A stretch of DNA of 64,000 nucleotides from an uncultured Sulfitobacter sp. GTDB taxonomy: Bacteria > Pseudomonadota > Alphaproteobacteria > Rhodobacterales > Rhodobacteraceae. The notes beneath the pieces were generated by a model that was not told the origin of the DNA, made no database searches, and was given only the letters and a program-made list of their open reading frames with translations. A program made the translations under genes and the position numbers. The stretch covers positions 1 to 64,000 of the forward strand of contig CANMXJ010000007.1 of NCBI GenBank assembly GCA_947501805.1, written 5' to 3'. Positions 32,501-41,716 of the stretch are shown here, piece by piece. Positions within the stretch are counted from its first letter, which is position 1. Each line of letters begins with the position of its first letter.

Positions 32501-34417
32501 ATGGAAGGCTTTCTGTTCCAAGCCACGATCTATCTTGCTGCTGCGGTAATTGCAGTGCCCATAGCCTCGCGTTTGGGGCTTGGCTCGGTGTTGGGCTATC
32601 TGGCCGCTGGTATTCTCATTGGTCCGGTTCTGGGGTTTGTGGGGTCCGAGACCAAGGATCTGCAACACTTCGCCGAATTTGGCGTGGTGATGATGTTGTT
32701 CCTTATCGGTCTAGAACTGGAGCCACGCGCGCTTTGGGACATGCGCCACCGGCTACTGGGCCTCGGAGGGTTGCAGATCGTGCTGTCGGCAGCGGCGCTG
32801 ATGGGCATTGCCATGGCCTATGATCAACCCTGGACTGTTTCGCTTGCGATTGGTCTGACGCTCGCGTTGTCCTCGACTGCGATTGTCCTGCAAACATTGT
32901 CCGAGAAAAATCTGATGCAGACCAGCGGTGGGCGGTCGGTGTTTTCGGTTCTGCTGACGCAGGATATCGCAGTGATTCCGATCCTTGCATTCCTGCCGCT
33001 TCTTGCAATTCCGACCATTGGCGGCGTTATGCCGGATGGTTCTATTTCGTTGGACACAGAAGAAGTGGACGCCGCACACAAGGCAGTGGACGGTCACAAT
33101 GCCCCCGCCGCGGCCGAAGCTGCTTTCACCTTTGTGCAAAGCCTGCCCGGTTGGGGGGTCACGCTGGTCACGATCGGTGCAATCGCGGCGATCATCATCG
33201 TTGGTGTCTTTTTCACACGCCCCGTTTTTCGTTTTATCCACTCGGCCAACCTGCGCGAGATGTATACCGCCCTCGCCCTCTTGATCATCACCGGCATTTC
33301 GTTTCTGATGATGCTGGTCGGGCTGTCGCCCGCTCTGGGTGCCTTTCTGGCGGGTGTTGTCCTGGCCAGTTCAGAGTTCCGTCACGAACTTGAGACCGAC
33401 CTTGAGCCTTTCAAAGGGCTGCTTTTGGGTCTGTTCTTTATCACGGTCGGCGCAGGCATCAACTTTGAACTGCTTTTTGCGGATACCATCATTATCGTCG
33501 GCATGGCCTTGTTGGTGATCATCGTCAAAGGGTTGATTCTTTTTGGATTGGGCCGTCTGTTCAAACTGCGCGGACGCGATCAATGGCTGTTTGCGCTGGG
33601 ATTGGCGCAGGCGGGTGAATTCGGATTTGTTCTGGTCAGCTTCTCGGTAACCACGGGTGTAATGCCCAACGAGGTGGCAGAGACGCTCCTGCTTGTTATT
33701 GCTTTGTCTATGCTGATTACGCCGTTGCTGTTTATCCTGTATGACTTCATCAGCAAGCGTCTGGAAGAGGCCGGCGGGCCGATTGTAGCGGATGATATCG
33801 ACCACGAAGGGCCGGTGATCATCGCAGGCATCGGACGCTTTGGACAAATTGTTAACCGTTTGGTGCAGGCCAGCGGCTTTCAGACGGTTGTATTGGATCA
33901 CAACCCCGAAACCATCGCAGTTATGCGCCGTTTTGGCTTCAAAGCGTTTCTTGGGGATCCCACGCGCCCTGACATCCTGCGCAAAGCCGGCCTAAAGGAT
34001 GCGCGGGTGTTGGTGGTGACACTGGATGATCCGAAAGCCGCATTGGCGCTGATCACCTACGCCCGCAAGGAACGCCCCGATTTGCATATTGTCACCCGCG
34101 CCCATGACCGCACGGATGTATATCGCCAGTATCAGGCAGGGGCCAATGACATTGTCCGCGAAATGTTTGATGGATCGTTGCGCGCTGGCCGTTATGTTCT
34201 GGAAAACATGGGGCTTTCCGAGTTCGAAGCGCATGAGGCGGAGAAAATGTTCTACGATCACGACCGCATGTCGGTGCGCGAACTGGCGTCGCTCTGGAAG
34301 GCGGATGTCGAACCGTCCGCCAACAAAGAATATGTCGCACGCGCCAAGGAATTGCAGAAAGATCTTGAGACGGCCTTTCTTAACCGCGCCGAAGAGGACG
34401 ACAAGAAAAGCGCCTGA
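32501..34417 (+). CDS. Monovalent cation:proton antiporter-2 (KefB/KefC-like)
   Basis: A 638-residue inner-membrane protein of the CPA2 family. Residues about 1-400 hold 12-13 predicted TM helices, with SVLGYLAAGILIGPVLGF, LTLALSSTAIVLQTL, and GAFLAGVVLASSEFRHE as family hallmarks. Residues about 430-560 form an RCK/TrkA-N Rossmann domain (VIIAGIGRFGQIVNRLV, VVLDHNPETIAVM), and a polar helical tail follows. It probably exchanges potassium or sodium for protons with nucleotide-controlled gating. Kef activity itself requires glutathione adduct sensing and is not shown. Confidence 0.9.
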   Translation: MEGFLFQATIYLAAAVIAVPIASRLGLGSVLGYLAAGILIGPVLGFVGSETKDLQHFAEFGVVMMLFLIGLELEPRALWDMRHRLLGLGGLQIVLSAAALMGIAMAYDQPWTVSLAIGLTLALSSTAIVLQTLSEKNLMQTSGGRSVFSVLLTQDIAVIPILAFLPLLAIPTIGGVMPDGSISLDTEEVDAAHKAVDGHNAPAAAEAAFTFVQSLPGWGVTLVTIGAIAAIIIVGVFFTRPVFRFIHSANLREMYTALALLIITGISFLMMLVGLSPALGAFLAGVVLASSEFRHELETDLEPFKGLLLGLFFITVGAGINFELLFADTIIIVGMALLVIIVKGLILFGLGRLFKLRGRDQWLFALGLAQAGEFGFVLVSFSVTTGVMPNEVAETLLLVIALSMLITPLLFILYDFISKRLEEAGGPIVADDIDHEGPVIIAGIGRFGQIVNRLVQASGFQTVVLDHNPETIAVMRRFGFKAFLGDPTRPDILRKAGLKDARVLVVTLDDPKAALALITYARKERPDLHIVTRAHDRTDVYRQYQAGANDIVREMFDGSLRAGRYVLENMGLSEFEAHEAEKMFYDHDRMSVRELASLWKADVEPSANKEYVARAKELQKDLETAFLNRAEEDDKKSA

Positions 34418-34452
34418 TGTTTCTTTAGGCATTCCCCGCTTGTCTTGCGCCG

Positions 34453-35466
34453 CTACCCGTCGCTGACCCCTGCCTGCGCAAAGGTTGCCATCCCCGCGTG
34501 GCAGGCCATAGCCCCCCTGAGTACGGCAATCGCCAGCGCACCGCCAGAGGCTTCGCCCAACCGCAAGCCAAGCTGCAACAGTGGCTCCTTGCCCAGCTGC
34601 CCAAGCAACCTTGCGTGGCCACCTTCCGCACTCAGGTGGCCCGCAACGGCGTGATCCAAGGCTCCATCCGCCGTATGTGCCAACGCTAAACCTGTCGCGC
34701 AGCAGATGAAGCCGTCCAGAACAACCGGAATGCGCAAAACCCGCGCCCGCACCATTGCGCCCGCCATTGCCGCCAATTCCCGTCCACCCAGACGCTGCAG
34801 CGTCTCGAGCCCGTCACCCTGCCCTTTGTGCAATGCGACACCCTCTGTAACCACCTTTGTCTTGAGCGTTAGGCCCGCATCATCCACACCTGTGCCACGC
34901 CCTGTCCATTCTGCCGCATCCCCGCCCAGCAACGCGCAAGCGATTGCGGCCGCAGAAGTCGTATTTGCGATGCCCATTTCACCAACCACCAAAAGATCTG
35001 CGTCGGTCTTTACTGCGTCCCATCCGGTTTGCAGGGCTGCCAGAAAATCATCCTCGTTCATCGCCGGACCTTGGGTGAAATCCTGCGTAGGTCGATCCAG
35101 ATCAAGAGGAACAACATCAAGCGTGGCTCCGTTCGCCCGCGCAATCTGGTTAATCGCGGCGCCGCCATGTTGGAAGTTCAGCACCATCTGCGCGGTCACT
35201 TCCGCGGGAAAGGCGGACACACCCCGCGCTGCAACACCATGATTTCCGGCAAAAACAATAATCTGCGGTGCTGTAATCTCGACGTTTTTGCCGCCGCGCC
35301 AACTACGATACCATAGCGCGAGATCCTCAAGGCGGCCCAACGCCCCAGGCGGTTTTGTCAGTTGCATATTATGATCAGTCGCAGCAGACAGGACATCCGC
35401 ATCAGCGCCTTGCTGGTCCACCATCAGGGCCCGGAATTCGGACAGGGTTGCAAATTCAAGTGTCAT
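34453..35466 (-). CDS. cobT: Nicotinate-nucleotide:dimethylbenzimidazole phosphoribosyltransferase
   Basis: Makes alpha-ribazole phosphate for the lower ligand loop of cobalamin. 337 residues, the usual size. Visible motifs are TKPPGALGRLEDLALWYRSW, IIVFAGNHGVAARGVSAFPA, VGEMGIANTTSAAAIACALL, and the catalytic-Glu region RLGEASGGALAI near the C-terminus. ATG 35466 agrees with the family start. It is divergent from cobS, its pathway partner, with 82 bases between the starts; that is too short for a cobalamin riboswitch. Confidence 0.97.
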   Translation of the reverse strand: MTLEFATLSEFRALMVDQQGADADVLSAATDHNMQLTKPPGALGRLEDLALWYRSWRGGKNVEITAPQIIVFAGNHGVAARGVSAFPAEVTAQMVLNFQHGGAAINQIARANGATLDVVPLDLDRPTQDFTQGPAMNEDDFLAALQTGWDAVKTDADLLVVGEMGIANTTSAAAIACALLGGDAAEWTGRGTGVDDAGLTLKTKVVTEGVALHKGQGDGLETLQRLGGRELAAMAGAMVRARVLRIPVVLDGFICCATGLALAHTADGALDHAVAGHLSAEGGHARLLGQLGKEPLLQLGLRLGEASGGALAIAVLRGAMACHAGMATFAQAGVSDG

Positions 35467-35548
35467 GGGCATGCTCGCACTTTGGTGTTCTGTTGCACAA
35501 CGTCTATCCATTGAACCGCACCACAGGAAGGGGCCGAAAGGCAGATTA

Positions 35549-36337
35549 ATGAACAGAAACGACATCCCTCCGCCTGCGTTTCGCCCGTTGCCGCGTGACC
35601 TTTTGATGGCGCTTGCATTGCTGACCCGTTTGCCGTTGCCCCAGCTTCGGTTTGATTCTGACGCCCCCCGTCCGGCGGCCTTTGCAGCTTGGGCCTATCC
35701 GCTGGTTGGCATGGTTGTTGCAGGGCTGTCTGGCCTGTCTGCTGGGATGGCCGTTGGTTTGGGCCTGCCTGTGTCCGTAGCCGCTGTGTTCGTGGTGCTT
35801 GCGGGCATCCTGTGCACCGGCGCAATGCACGAAGATGGCTTGGCGGATTGCGCCGATGGATTCTGGGGAGGATGGACAGGCGAGCGACGGCTCGCAATCA
35901 TGAAAGACAGCCAGATCGGCACGTACGGCGTCATTGCCTTGACGATGTCACTGGGGTTGCGGTGGCTTGCGGTATCGGCGCTGCTCACTTCCGGCGTCTT
36001 ACTAACCGCGTTGCTCGCGGCGGCGGTGGTTTCGCGCGCGTCCATGGTTGGCGTGATGTATGCCTTGCCACATGCCCGCAATTCGGGACTCTCTCGCCAA
36101 ACCGGGAAGCCGCCACGTGCAGCTGTCATGATCGCGGGTGCAATTGCCTTTACCGCCTTGCTTTTCGTAATCCCTGCACCCGCCTTTTTATCCATTTTGA
36201 TGACCGCTGCCGCGCTCTTCGGCTGCGCAACCCTTGCCAAAGCCAAAATCGGCGGACAAACAGGTGATGTTCTTGGAGCCACCCAACAGATCACCGAGAT
36301 CGGCATTTTGCTGGCCTGCCTGACCACTTTATCATAA
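35549..36337 (+). CDS. cobS: Adenosylcobinamide-GDP ribazoletransferase
   Basis: The last step of cobalamin assembly: joins adenosylcobinamide-GDP and alpha-ribazole, in the inner membrane. 262 residues with 6-7 TM helices. Conserved acidic motifs are CTGAMHEDGLADCADGFWGG (residues about 90-110), then RLAIMKDSQIGTYGV, and the C-terminal GGQTGDVLGATQQI. It is divergent from cobT. Its end faces the carD terminator. Confidence 0.96.
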   Translation: MNRNDIPPPAFRPLPRDLLMALALLTRLPLPQLRFDSDAPRPAAFAAWAYPLVGMVVAGLSGLSAGMAVGLGLPVSVAAVFVVLAGILCTGAMHEDGLADCADGFWGGWTGERRLAIMKDSQIGTYGVIALTMSLGLRWLAVSALLTSGVLLTALLAAAVVSRASMVGVMYALPHARNSGLSRQTGKPPRAAVMIAGAIAFTALLFVIPAPAFLSILMTAAALFGCATLAKAKIGGQTGDVLGATQQITEIGILLACLTTLS

Positions 36338-36370
36338 AAAAAGCGCCGCTTCCAATTCAGGCGCGGCGCT
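36334..36370 (-). terminator. Terminator between cobS and carD
   Basis: AGCGCCGC (36342-36349) pairs with GCGGCGCT (36363-36370). On the minus strand it is followed by seven T, so it terminates carD; it may also stop cobS transcripts. Confidence 0.85.
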
Positions 36371-36395
36371 CTGTCATTCTTGTTTTGCTTGCGAT

Positions 36396-36908
36396 TTACG
36401 CTGCGATGCGGCTTTCCAGCACGTCACCGATTTGCTTGGCTGCAAGCACTTCGTCACCACCGCCGACAGCGCCGACTTCACGGGTCAACCGCTCAAGTGC
36501 CGCTTCATACAGCTGGCGCTCGGAGTAACTTTGCTCGCGCTGGTCATCAGTGCGGTGCAGGTCGCGCACAACCTCTGCAATGGCAATCAGATCGCCGGAG
36601 TTGATCTTTTGCTCGTACTCCTGCGCACGGCGCGACCACATCGCGCGCTTGACTTTGGCCTTGCCCTTGAGGGTCTTCATTGCATGGGCAATGACGTCAG
36701 GCGAAGACAAAGAACGCATACCGATTTCAGTCGCTTTGTGCGTCGGTACCCGCAGGGTCATTTTGTCTTTTTCGAATGCAATCACAAAGAGTTCCAGTGT
36801 AATGCCCGCGATTTCCTGCTCCTCGACGGATACAATCTGCCCAACGCCATGTGCGGGGTAGACAACAAATTCTTTCGGGCTGAAATCAAGCTTTTTCGAC
36901 TTGGACAT
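36396..36908 (-). CDS. carD: CarD-family RNA polymerase-binding regulator
   Basis: A 170-residue CarD/CdnL-type protein that binds the RNA polymerase beta subunit and stabilises open promoter complexes; abundant and often essential. The N-terminal Tudor-like RNAP-interaction domain (FVVYPAHGVGQIVSVEEQEI, residues about 12-70) is followed by the helical DNA-binding domain with KVKRAMWSRRAQEYEQKINSG. AGGAG precedes the ATG. Monocistronic, with its own terminator; the long upstream gap carries its promoter. Confidence 0.95.
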   Translation of the reverse strand: MSKSKKLDFSPKEFVVYPAHGVGQIVSVEEQEIAGITLELFVIAFEKDKMTLRVPTHKATEIGMRSLSSPDVIAHAMKTLKGKAKVKRAMWSRRAQEYEQKINSGDLIAIAEVVRDLHRTDDQREQSYSERQLYEAALERLTREVGAVGGGDEVLAAKQIGDVLESRIAA

Positions 36909-37209
36909 GTAGTGGCTCCTATGGCGCGGATCGCTCCGCAGTAAAGTGTTGGCTGGTTCGGACGCGAAAAACGCAACAAGACAGGGACCGTCTGGTCCAC
37001 ATCCAAGATGCGTCTATTTCAGGATTTGGCGGTCAGAGAGGGCAGCGCAGGTGCAATGTCATCGTGTCCATCAAGACCGTATTTCCGTTTCAGCTTTTGA
37101 CCAGTGTAGCACAAAAAACAGTCATCTAAAAGTTCATCCCGCAATACCGCAGAAAAAACATATTATTTCAGCTGGTTACCCATGAATCAAAGCTGACAAA
37201 AATTCCGAA
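36909..37209. other. Intergenic region upstream of carD
   Basis: About 300 bases without a supported gene, between the start of carD and the end of the ferredoxin gene, both minus strand. It becomes A/T-rich towards the carD-distal side (37100-37200). It presumably contains the carD promoter and the end of the ferredoxin transcript; no strong hairpin is seen. Confidence 0.4.
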
Positions 37210-37548
37210 TCAGCCGCCCTCTCCGGGGGCTTCGGAAAAGTACTTTTCCAGCTTACCAGATTCACCATCCCGCTCTTCTGCCTCGGGCAATGGGTCTTTC
37301 TTGGTGATGATCACGGGCCACATTTCGGAATACTTGCGGTTGAATTCCACCCATTTTTCCATGTCCGGCTCTGTATCAGGACGGATCGCATCCGCCGGGC
37401 ATTCCGGTTCACAAACGCCACAATCGATGCATTCATCCGGGTGGATCACCAGCATGTTTTCACCTTCGTAAAAGCAGTCCACAGGACATACTTCGACGCA
37501 GTCGGTGTATTTACAGGCAATGCAGGCGTCATTCACGATATAGGTCAT
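37210..37548 (-). CDS. fdxA: 7Fe ferredoxin (FdxA-type)
   Basis: A 112-residue electron carrier with one 3Fe-4S and one 4Fe-4S cluster. Cys spacing is [17 protein letters not shown] (the second Cys position is offset, typical of 7Fe types), followed by [15 protein letters not shown]. The C-terminal extension ([20 protein letters not shown]) is that of the FdxA/Azotobacter FdI family, shortened. Its partner is unknown. It lies 51 bases downstream of the S4 gene and may be in the helicase transcript. Confidence 0.95.
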   Translation of the reverse strand: MTYIVNDACIACKYTDCVEVCPVDCFYEGENMLVIHPDECIDCGVCEPECPADAIRPDTEPDMEKWVEFNRKYSEMWPVIITKKDPLPEAEERDGESGKLEKYFSEAPGEGG

Positions 37549-37599
37549 GGGGCGTCTCTGTCAGGGTTGGTTGACGGTGAAGTAAATCAGGCCGAAGGA

Positions 37600-37986
37600 T
37601 CATTCAAGGTGGCGGGCCTTAGAAAGATCAAGGGTGCGACGATCCTTCTTGCTTGGGCGCCCTTTCCCGTCAAATCCGGGGTTAACGGGTTGTTTGTTCT
37701 GCGATTTGGGCTGTGGCGGGGACAGATCGGTATAAAGCGCTTGTGCCTCGGGTGCCGGGCCGCGCCGCACGCCCAATGCGTCGATCTGGATCACGCGAAT
37801 ATGATCGCCCTGTTCAAAGGTCAGCACGTCACCTGCGGTGATCATGCTGGCCGGTTTGTGTGTCAGATTACCGTTGATACGTGCAGCCCCCGTTTTCACG
37901 CGGGCTGCTGCCAGGGATCGTGTCTTGAAAAATCGCGCATGCCACAGCCATTTGTCGATGCGCAGCTTTTCGACCGTTTCCGTCAA
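37600..37986 (-). CDS. S4-domain RNA-binding protein (HslR-like)
   Basis: A 128-residue protein with an S4 domain at residues about 9-70 (RIDKWLWHARFFKTRSLAAA, then GAARINGNLTHKPASMITAG). The C-terminus is charged and disordered. E. coli HslR recycles blocked 50S subunits after heat shock; this homologue may do likewise. The first codon is TTG, one position after the helicase stop (TAATTG), so expression is probably coupled. The TTG fits the domain start; no better ATG is available. Confidence 0.88.
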   Translation of the reverse strand: MTETVEKLRIDKWLWHARFFKTRSLAAARVKTGAARINGNLTHKPASMITAGDVLTFEQGDHIRVIQIDALGVRRGPAPEAQALYTDLSPPQPKSQNKQPVNPGFDGKGRPSKKDRRTLDLSKARHLE

Positions 37987-40779
37987 TTACTTGTTGTCCT
38001 TCAACCCCATCAGGGCAGCGGCAAACGGATTGTCGGGGTCGATCTGCTTTTCCTTGCGCGGTGGACGGGCGGAAAAGTTCTGTGCCTTGTTGTCCTTGTC
38101 CCCGCGCGGCGCGCCCTTGCGGCCTTTGCCTTGCGGTTTCCCTTTGCCACGCGGTTTGTCGTCGACACGACGGTTTTGGTTCGGACGTGCCACGCGGCCC
38201 CAAGTGAAAGTGTAGAACACTTCCATTTCGGGCGCTTCAGCGTCTGGGGACGGCTCGGCTTGGGACGTCGGCGCATCCTCTGGTGTGGCCTCAACAACTT
38301 CTTCTGCCGTGGCTTCTGGCGTTTCGGCAACTTGCGTCGCGTCCTCTGCGGAGGCTTTGACCCCAACTTCGTCAGCAACAGCTGCCGTTTCAATCACAGG
38401 CTTTATCTTGACCCGTTCACCCTTCTCCGCCTTGTAACCAAGGCCACCCATCAAATCAGCGAACTGTTCAAGCGTCATGCCTGTGATTGACAGCATATCT
38501 GCCTTGGCCTCGAACCCGCCGCGCGAATCTTCCCCACGTAGCATGTCCGCAAGACGCTCAAGCATATCGATGCGGATCGCACGGGTACCCGCGTTGCGAT
38601 AGCCGGACATCGTATCGGACCCTTCCGGCGCGCTGGCATCGACTGGAATTGTCACCAGACCGGGTGGCGGCGATTCCGGGAATTCGGAAAGACCTTTGGA
38701 GAGCGACCACAACACCAGACGCAAACGCGTCGGTGCCGGTTTCAATATCAATGGCATAAAGATGGTGAACTGGCCAAATCGGATGCCGTGTTTGCGCAAC
38801 GCGCCGCGCGCGTCCTGATCCAGCGACTTCACATCCTCGGCAACGCTTGCGCGCGGCAAAATGCCAAAATTCTCAACCAGTTGGAACGCAAAACCACGCG
38901 CCAGCCCCGTGAGCGTCTCGTCTTTGGACAAGGCGATCAACGGCTCGAACAATGCGGCGATTTTGCGATCAATGAAGTGCTGCAAACGGCGCTGCACCTT
39001 TTGCGCAACCTCCGCGCCCGCAACATCATCGACAAAAACCTCGACCTGCGGCTTGAGCGCATCCGCGCCAGCAACCAGTTTTCCCACAGCTGAGGCACCC
39101 CACATCAGGCCACCCTGTTCGGTGAAATCAATCTCTGTATCAGGGGCGTTGTAAAAACGATCGGCACGCAGATGGAACTGCGGGGCCAACGCCTGAAGCG
39201 CCGCCGTCTTGATCGTCTTCTCTTCTGCGCCCCCAGCACCCTTGTCTGCGCGGAAACGGAAACCGTCCAGCTTGCCTACAAATTCGCCTTCGACTGTTAC
39301 TTCACCGGTATCGCTAACTTCGGCCACCATGGCTTCCTTCTGTCCTAGCCGGCGCAAAAGCACGGATGTGCGCCGGTCTACAAATTTTTCGGTCAGACGC
39401 GCGTGCAAGGCGTCCGATAGGCGGTCTTCTACGACACGTGTCGCCCCGCGCCAATGGTTTTCGTCGCGCGTCCACCCTTTGCGCTGCGCGACATAGGTCC
39501 ACGTGCGGATAAAGGCCAACCTTTTTGACAATGCATCAATGTCCCCGTCTGTGCGGTCAATCCGCTGGATATGCCGCGCCAGCCAATCCTCGGAAATTTC
39601 GCCGCGCTGGTGCAGGTCAATGAAGATGCTCTCAAGAAGGCTGGCGTGCTCTGCATGACTAATACCGCGAAAGTCGGGTATGCCACAAACTTCCCAAAGC
39701 AGCTTGACTGACGGGCCATCCGTACAACGGGCAAAAACCTCGTCCACTTGCCCCAGCGTTTTCAATGCCTTGAGATCATCCGCTTCACGCGCCCTGACCA
39801 ACCGCTCATCATCGGATTTCATTTCAAGTGTCGAAATCAGCCTGTCGATGGACCCGAATTGCAACGCGTGGTTGCGCCAGTTTATCTTGTTTTGCGGCGT
39901 AAAGCTATGATCCATGATCGCACGGGCCACACCGTCGTCCAAGGCAGGCGCATCACCCGTGGTACCAAACGTCCCGCTTTTGAAGCCGCGCCCTGCCCGT
40001 CCGGCAATCTGCGCAAGTTCATTCGGGGCCAATGGTCGCATCCGCCGCCCGTCGAATTTGCTGAGCGCGGAAAAGGCCACATGATCCACGTCCAGATTCA
40101 GGCCCATTCCGATCGCATCTGTGGCCACCAGATAATCCACCTCGCCGTTCTGGTACATGTCGACCTGTGCATTGCGCGTGCGCGGACTCAACGCCCCCAT
40201 AACAACCGCCGCACCGCCCTTTTGGCGGCGGATCAACTCTGCGATGGCATATACATTCTCAACCGAAAACCCGACGATTGCACTGCGTGGCTTCATCCGG
40301 CTTATCTTTTTCTGACCTGAATAGACCAATTCGGACATCCGCTCGCACTTGATATGTTCAACGCCCGGCACCAGTGCATTGATCGTGCCACGCATGGTGT
40401 CTGACCCCATAAACAGGGTCTCGTGCAGGCCGCGGGCGCGCAGCAAACGGTCGGTGAACACATGGCCGCGTTCGGGATCAGCGCACAATTGTATCTCGTC
40501 AATCGCGACAAAATCCGCGCCCATGCCTTCAGGCATCGCCTCAACCGTGCAGACCCAATATTGCGTGCGCGGCGGCACGATGCGTTCCTCTCCCGTGACC
40601 AAGGCCACAACGGATGGCCCGCGCAAAGCAACAATGCGATCATAGACCTCACGCGCCAGCAAACGCAGCGGCAAACCGATGATGCCAGTGCGATGCCCCA
40701 GCATCCGTTCGATTGCGTAGGTGGTTTTACCCGTGTTTGTCGGGCCTAAAACGGCCACGACACGTCCATCTCTCGACAC
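37987..40779 (-). CDS. SUV3-like DEAD/DEAH-type RNA helicase
   Basis: A 930-residue superfamily 2 helicase. The N-terminus has Walker A in VAVLGPTNTGKTTYAIERML, DEIQL as motif II, then GMGLNLDVDHVAFSALSKFD and the motif VI QIAGRAGRGFKSGTFG. The middle (residues about 390-640) and the ending are accessory. The last 130 residues are low-complexity: acidic Ala/Glu/Pro first, then basic Arg/Lys/Gly-rich as in RNA-binding tails. It resembles mitochondrial SUV3, a degradosome helicase, which suggests RNA decay or ribosome maturation. The start is GTG (40779) with GGGGAC upstream. The S4 protein follows directly. Confidence 0.92.
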   Translation of the reverse strand: MSRDGRVVAVLGPTNTGKTTYAIERMLGHRTGIIGLPLRLLAREVYDRIVALRGPSVVALVTGEERIVPPRTQYWVCTVEAMPEGMGADFVAIDEIQLCADPERGHVFTDRLLRARGLHETLFMGSDTMRGTINALVPGVEHIKCERMSELVYSGQKKISRMKPRSAIVGFSVENVYAIAELIRRQKGGAAVVMGALSPRTRNAQVDMYQNGEVDYLVATDAIGMGLNLDVDHVAFSALSKFDGRRMRPLAPNELAQIAGRAGRGFKSGTFGTTGDAPALDDGVARAIMDHSFTPQNKINWRNHALQFGSIDRLISTLEMKSDDERLVRAREADDLKALKTLGQVDEVFARCTDGPSVKLLWEVCGIPDFRGISHAEHASLLESIFIDLHQRGEISEDWLARHIQRIDRTDGDIDALSKRLAFIRTWTYVAQRKGWTRDENHWRGATRVVEDRLSDALHARLTEKFVDRRTSVLLRRLGQKEAMVAEVSDTGEVTVEGEFVGKLDGFRFRADKGAGGAEEKTIKTAALQALAPQFHLRADRFYNAPDTEIDFTEQGGLMWGASAVGKLVAGADALKPQVEVFVDDVAGAEVAQKVQRRLQHFIDRKIAALFEPLIALSKDETLTGLARGFAFQLVENFGILPRASVAEDVKSLDQDARGALRKHGIRFGQFTIFMPLILKPAPTRLRLVLWSLSKGLSEFPESPPPGLVTIPVDASAPEGSDTMSGYRNAGTRAIRIDMLERLADMLRGEDSRGGFEAKADMLSITGMTLEQFADLMGGLGYKAEKGERVKIKPVIETAAVADEVGVKASAEDATQVAETPEATAEEVVEATPEDAPTSQAEPSPDAEAPEMEVFYTFTWGRVARPNQNRRVDDKPRGKGKPQGKGRKGAPRGDKDNKAQNFSARPPRKEKQIDPDNPFAAALMGLKDNK

Positions 40780-40791
40780 TTTTGTCCCCGA

Positions 40792-41349
40792 TCAGAGTTC
40801 GCGGCCAATGCCGTCGCGCTTCATGCGGGCAATCGCCGCTTTCGCATTTTCATGATTGGGATGCATTGCCAAGACTCGCCGGTAAAGTTTCGCCGCTTTA
40901 CGCAGATCACCAAACTCCTGAAACATGACAGCCAGCCCGAACATTGCGTCGAAATGGGTCGGGTCCAGAGCCAGCGTGATTTCCAGATCGTCCAAAGCAG
41001 GCCCATAGAGGTCAGCGCGGAAATACGCCTCGGCACGGGCGTGAAAACCTTCAGCGAAACCCGGCGCATGATCGGTCAGCGCCGTCAGATGTTCAATCGC
41101 CAGCGGATAATTCCCCGCTTCCATCGCCTCGCGCCCCCGGCGCAGCAGCAAATCCATCGCTGCAGAACCGGATCTGGACCACTCCAATTCTATTTCTTTC
41201 ACGACACGGGGCGCTTCGGTCTCGCTGGCCCCGCGCAGTTTATCCAACAGGTCCTGCGACACGGGCGCGGCCCTTCCTGTGCTGCACAGCAACACAAGCA
41301 GTCCAACTGCCGTAAGGTGACGTTTGAGGTTGACGGGTAAGTTGCGCAT
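40792..41349 (-). CDS. Exported TPR-repeat protein
   Basis: A 185-residue protein with a signal peptide (NLKRHLTAVGLLVLLCSTGRA) and three to four TPR units at residues about 60-175 (AAMDLLLRRGREAMEAGNYP, LAIEHLTALTDHAPGFAEGF, DLYGPALDDLEITLALDP, LRKAAKLYRRVLAMHP). Periplasmic scaffold of unknown partners. It lies 12 bases upstream of the helicase gene in the same direction, so they may share a transcript. Confidence 0.85.
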   Translation of the reverse strand: MRNLPVNLKRHLTAVGLLVLLCSTGRAAPVSQDLLDKLRGASETEAPRVVKEIELEWSRSGSAAMDLLLRRGREAMEAGNYPLAIEHLTALTDHAPGFAEGFHARAEAYFRADLYGPALDDLEITLALDPTHFDAMFGLAVMFQEFGDLRKAAKLYRRVLAMHPNHENAKAAIARMKRDGIGREL

Positions 41350-41425
41350 AACAAAAGTGAATGTAACAGGCTGCCGCCACAAATCCAGACGTGACCGGCA
41401 CCAATTTGCCAAAAAAGGGCGCAAG

Positions 41426-41716
41426 ATGAGCGATATTTTAAACCAAGCCGTAACTGTTCTGAACGAAAAACTGGACGGAGCCGACTTTGACGGCACCGCA
41501 AAGTTCGACATCGAGGGCGAAGGCGCTGTAATGATCGACGCGACTGGCGCACGCGCCGCAGATGATGCCGCTGACGTGACGTTAAGCGCGGACGCTGACA
41601 CGTTTCAGGAAATCCTGAGCGGTGAAACAAACCCGACTTCCGCATTTATGACCGGCAAGCTGAAAATTGACGGCGACATGGGCATGGCAATGAAATTGGC
41701 AACTGTCCTTGCCTGA
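41426..41716 (+). CDS. SCP2 sterol-carrier-domain protein
   Basis: A 96-residue protein made of one SCP2 domain: ILNQAVTVLNEKLDGADFDG, ADVTLSADADTFQEILSGET and NPTSAFMTGKLKIDGDMGMA, the FMxGKLKIxGDMGxAMKL ending typical of bacterial single-domain members. Binds lipids or fatty acyl groups; the partner is unknown. Its TGA overlaps the ATG of the hydrolase gene (TGATG), so both are likely made together, perhaps for lipid handling. Confidence 0.92.
   Translation: MSDILNQAVTVLNEKLDGADFDGTAKFDIEGEGAVMIDATGARAADDAADVTLSADADTFQEILSGETNPTSAFMTGKLKIDGDMGMAMKLATVLA

Noticed and set aside
37441..38490. A 349-codon plus-strand frame across the ferredoxin, S4 and helicase genes
   Set aside because: It is the complement of three well-supported minus-strand genes; composition is Arg/Cys/Phe-rich and not protein-like.
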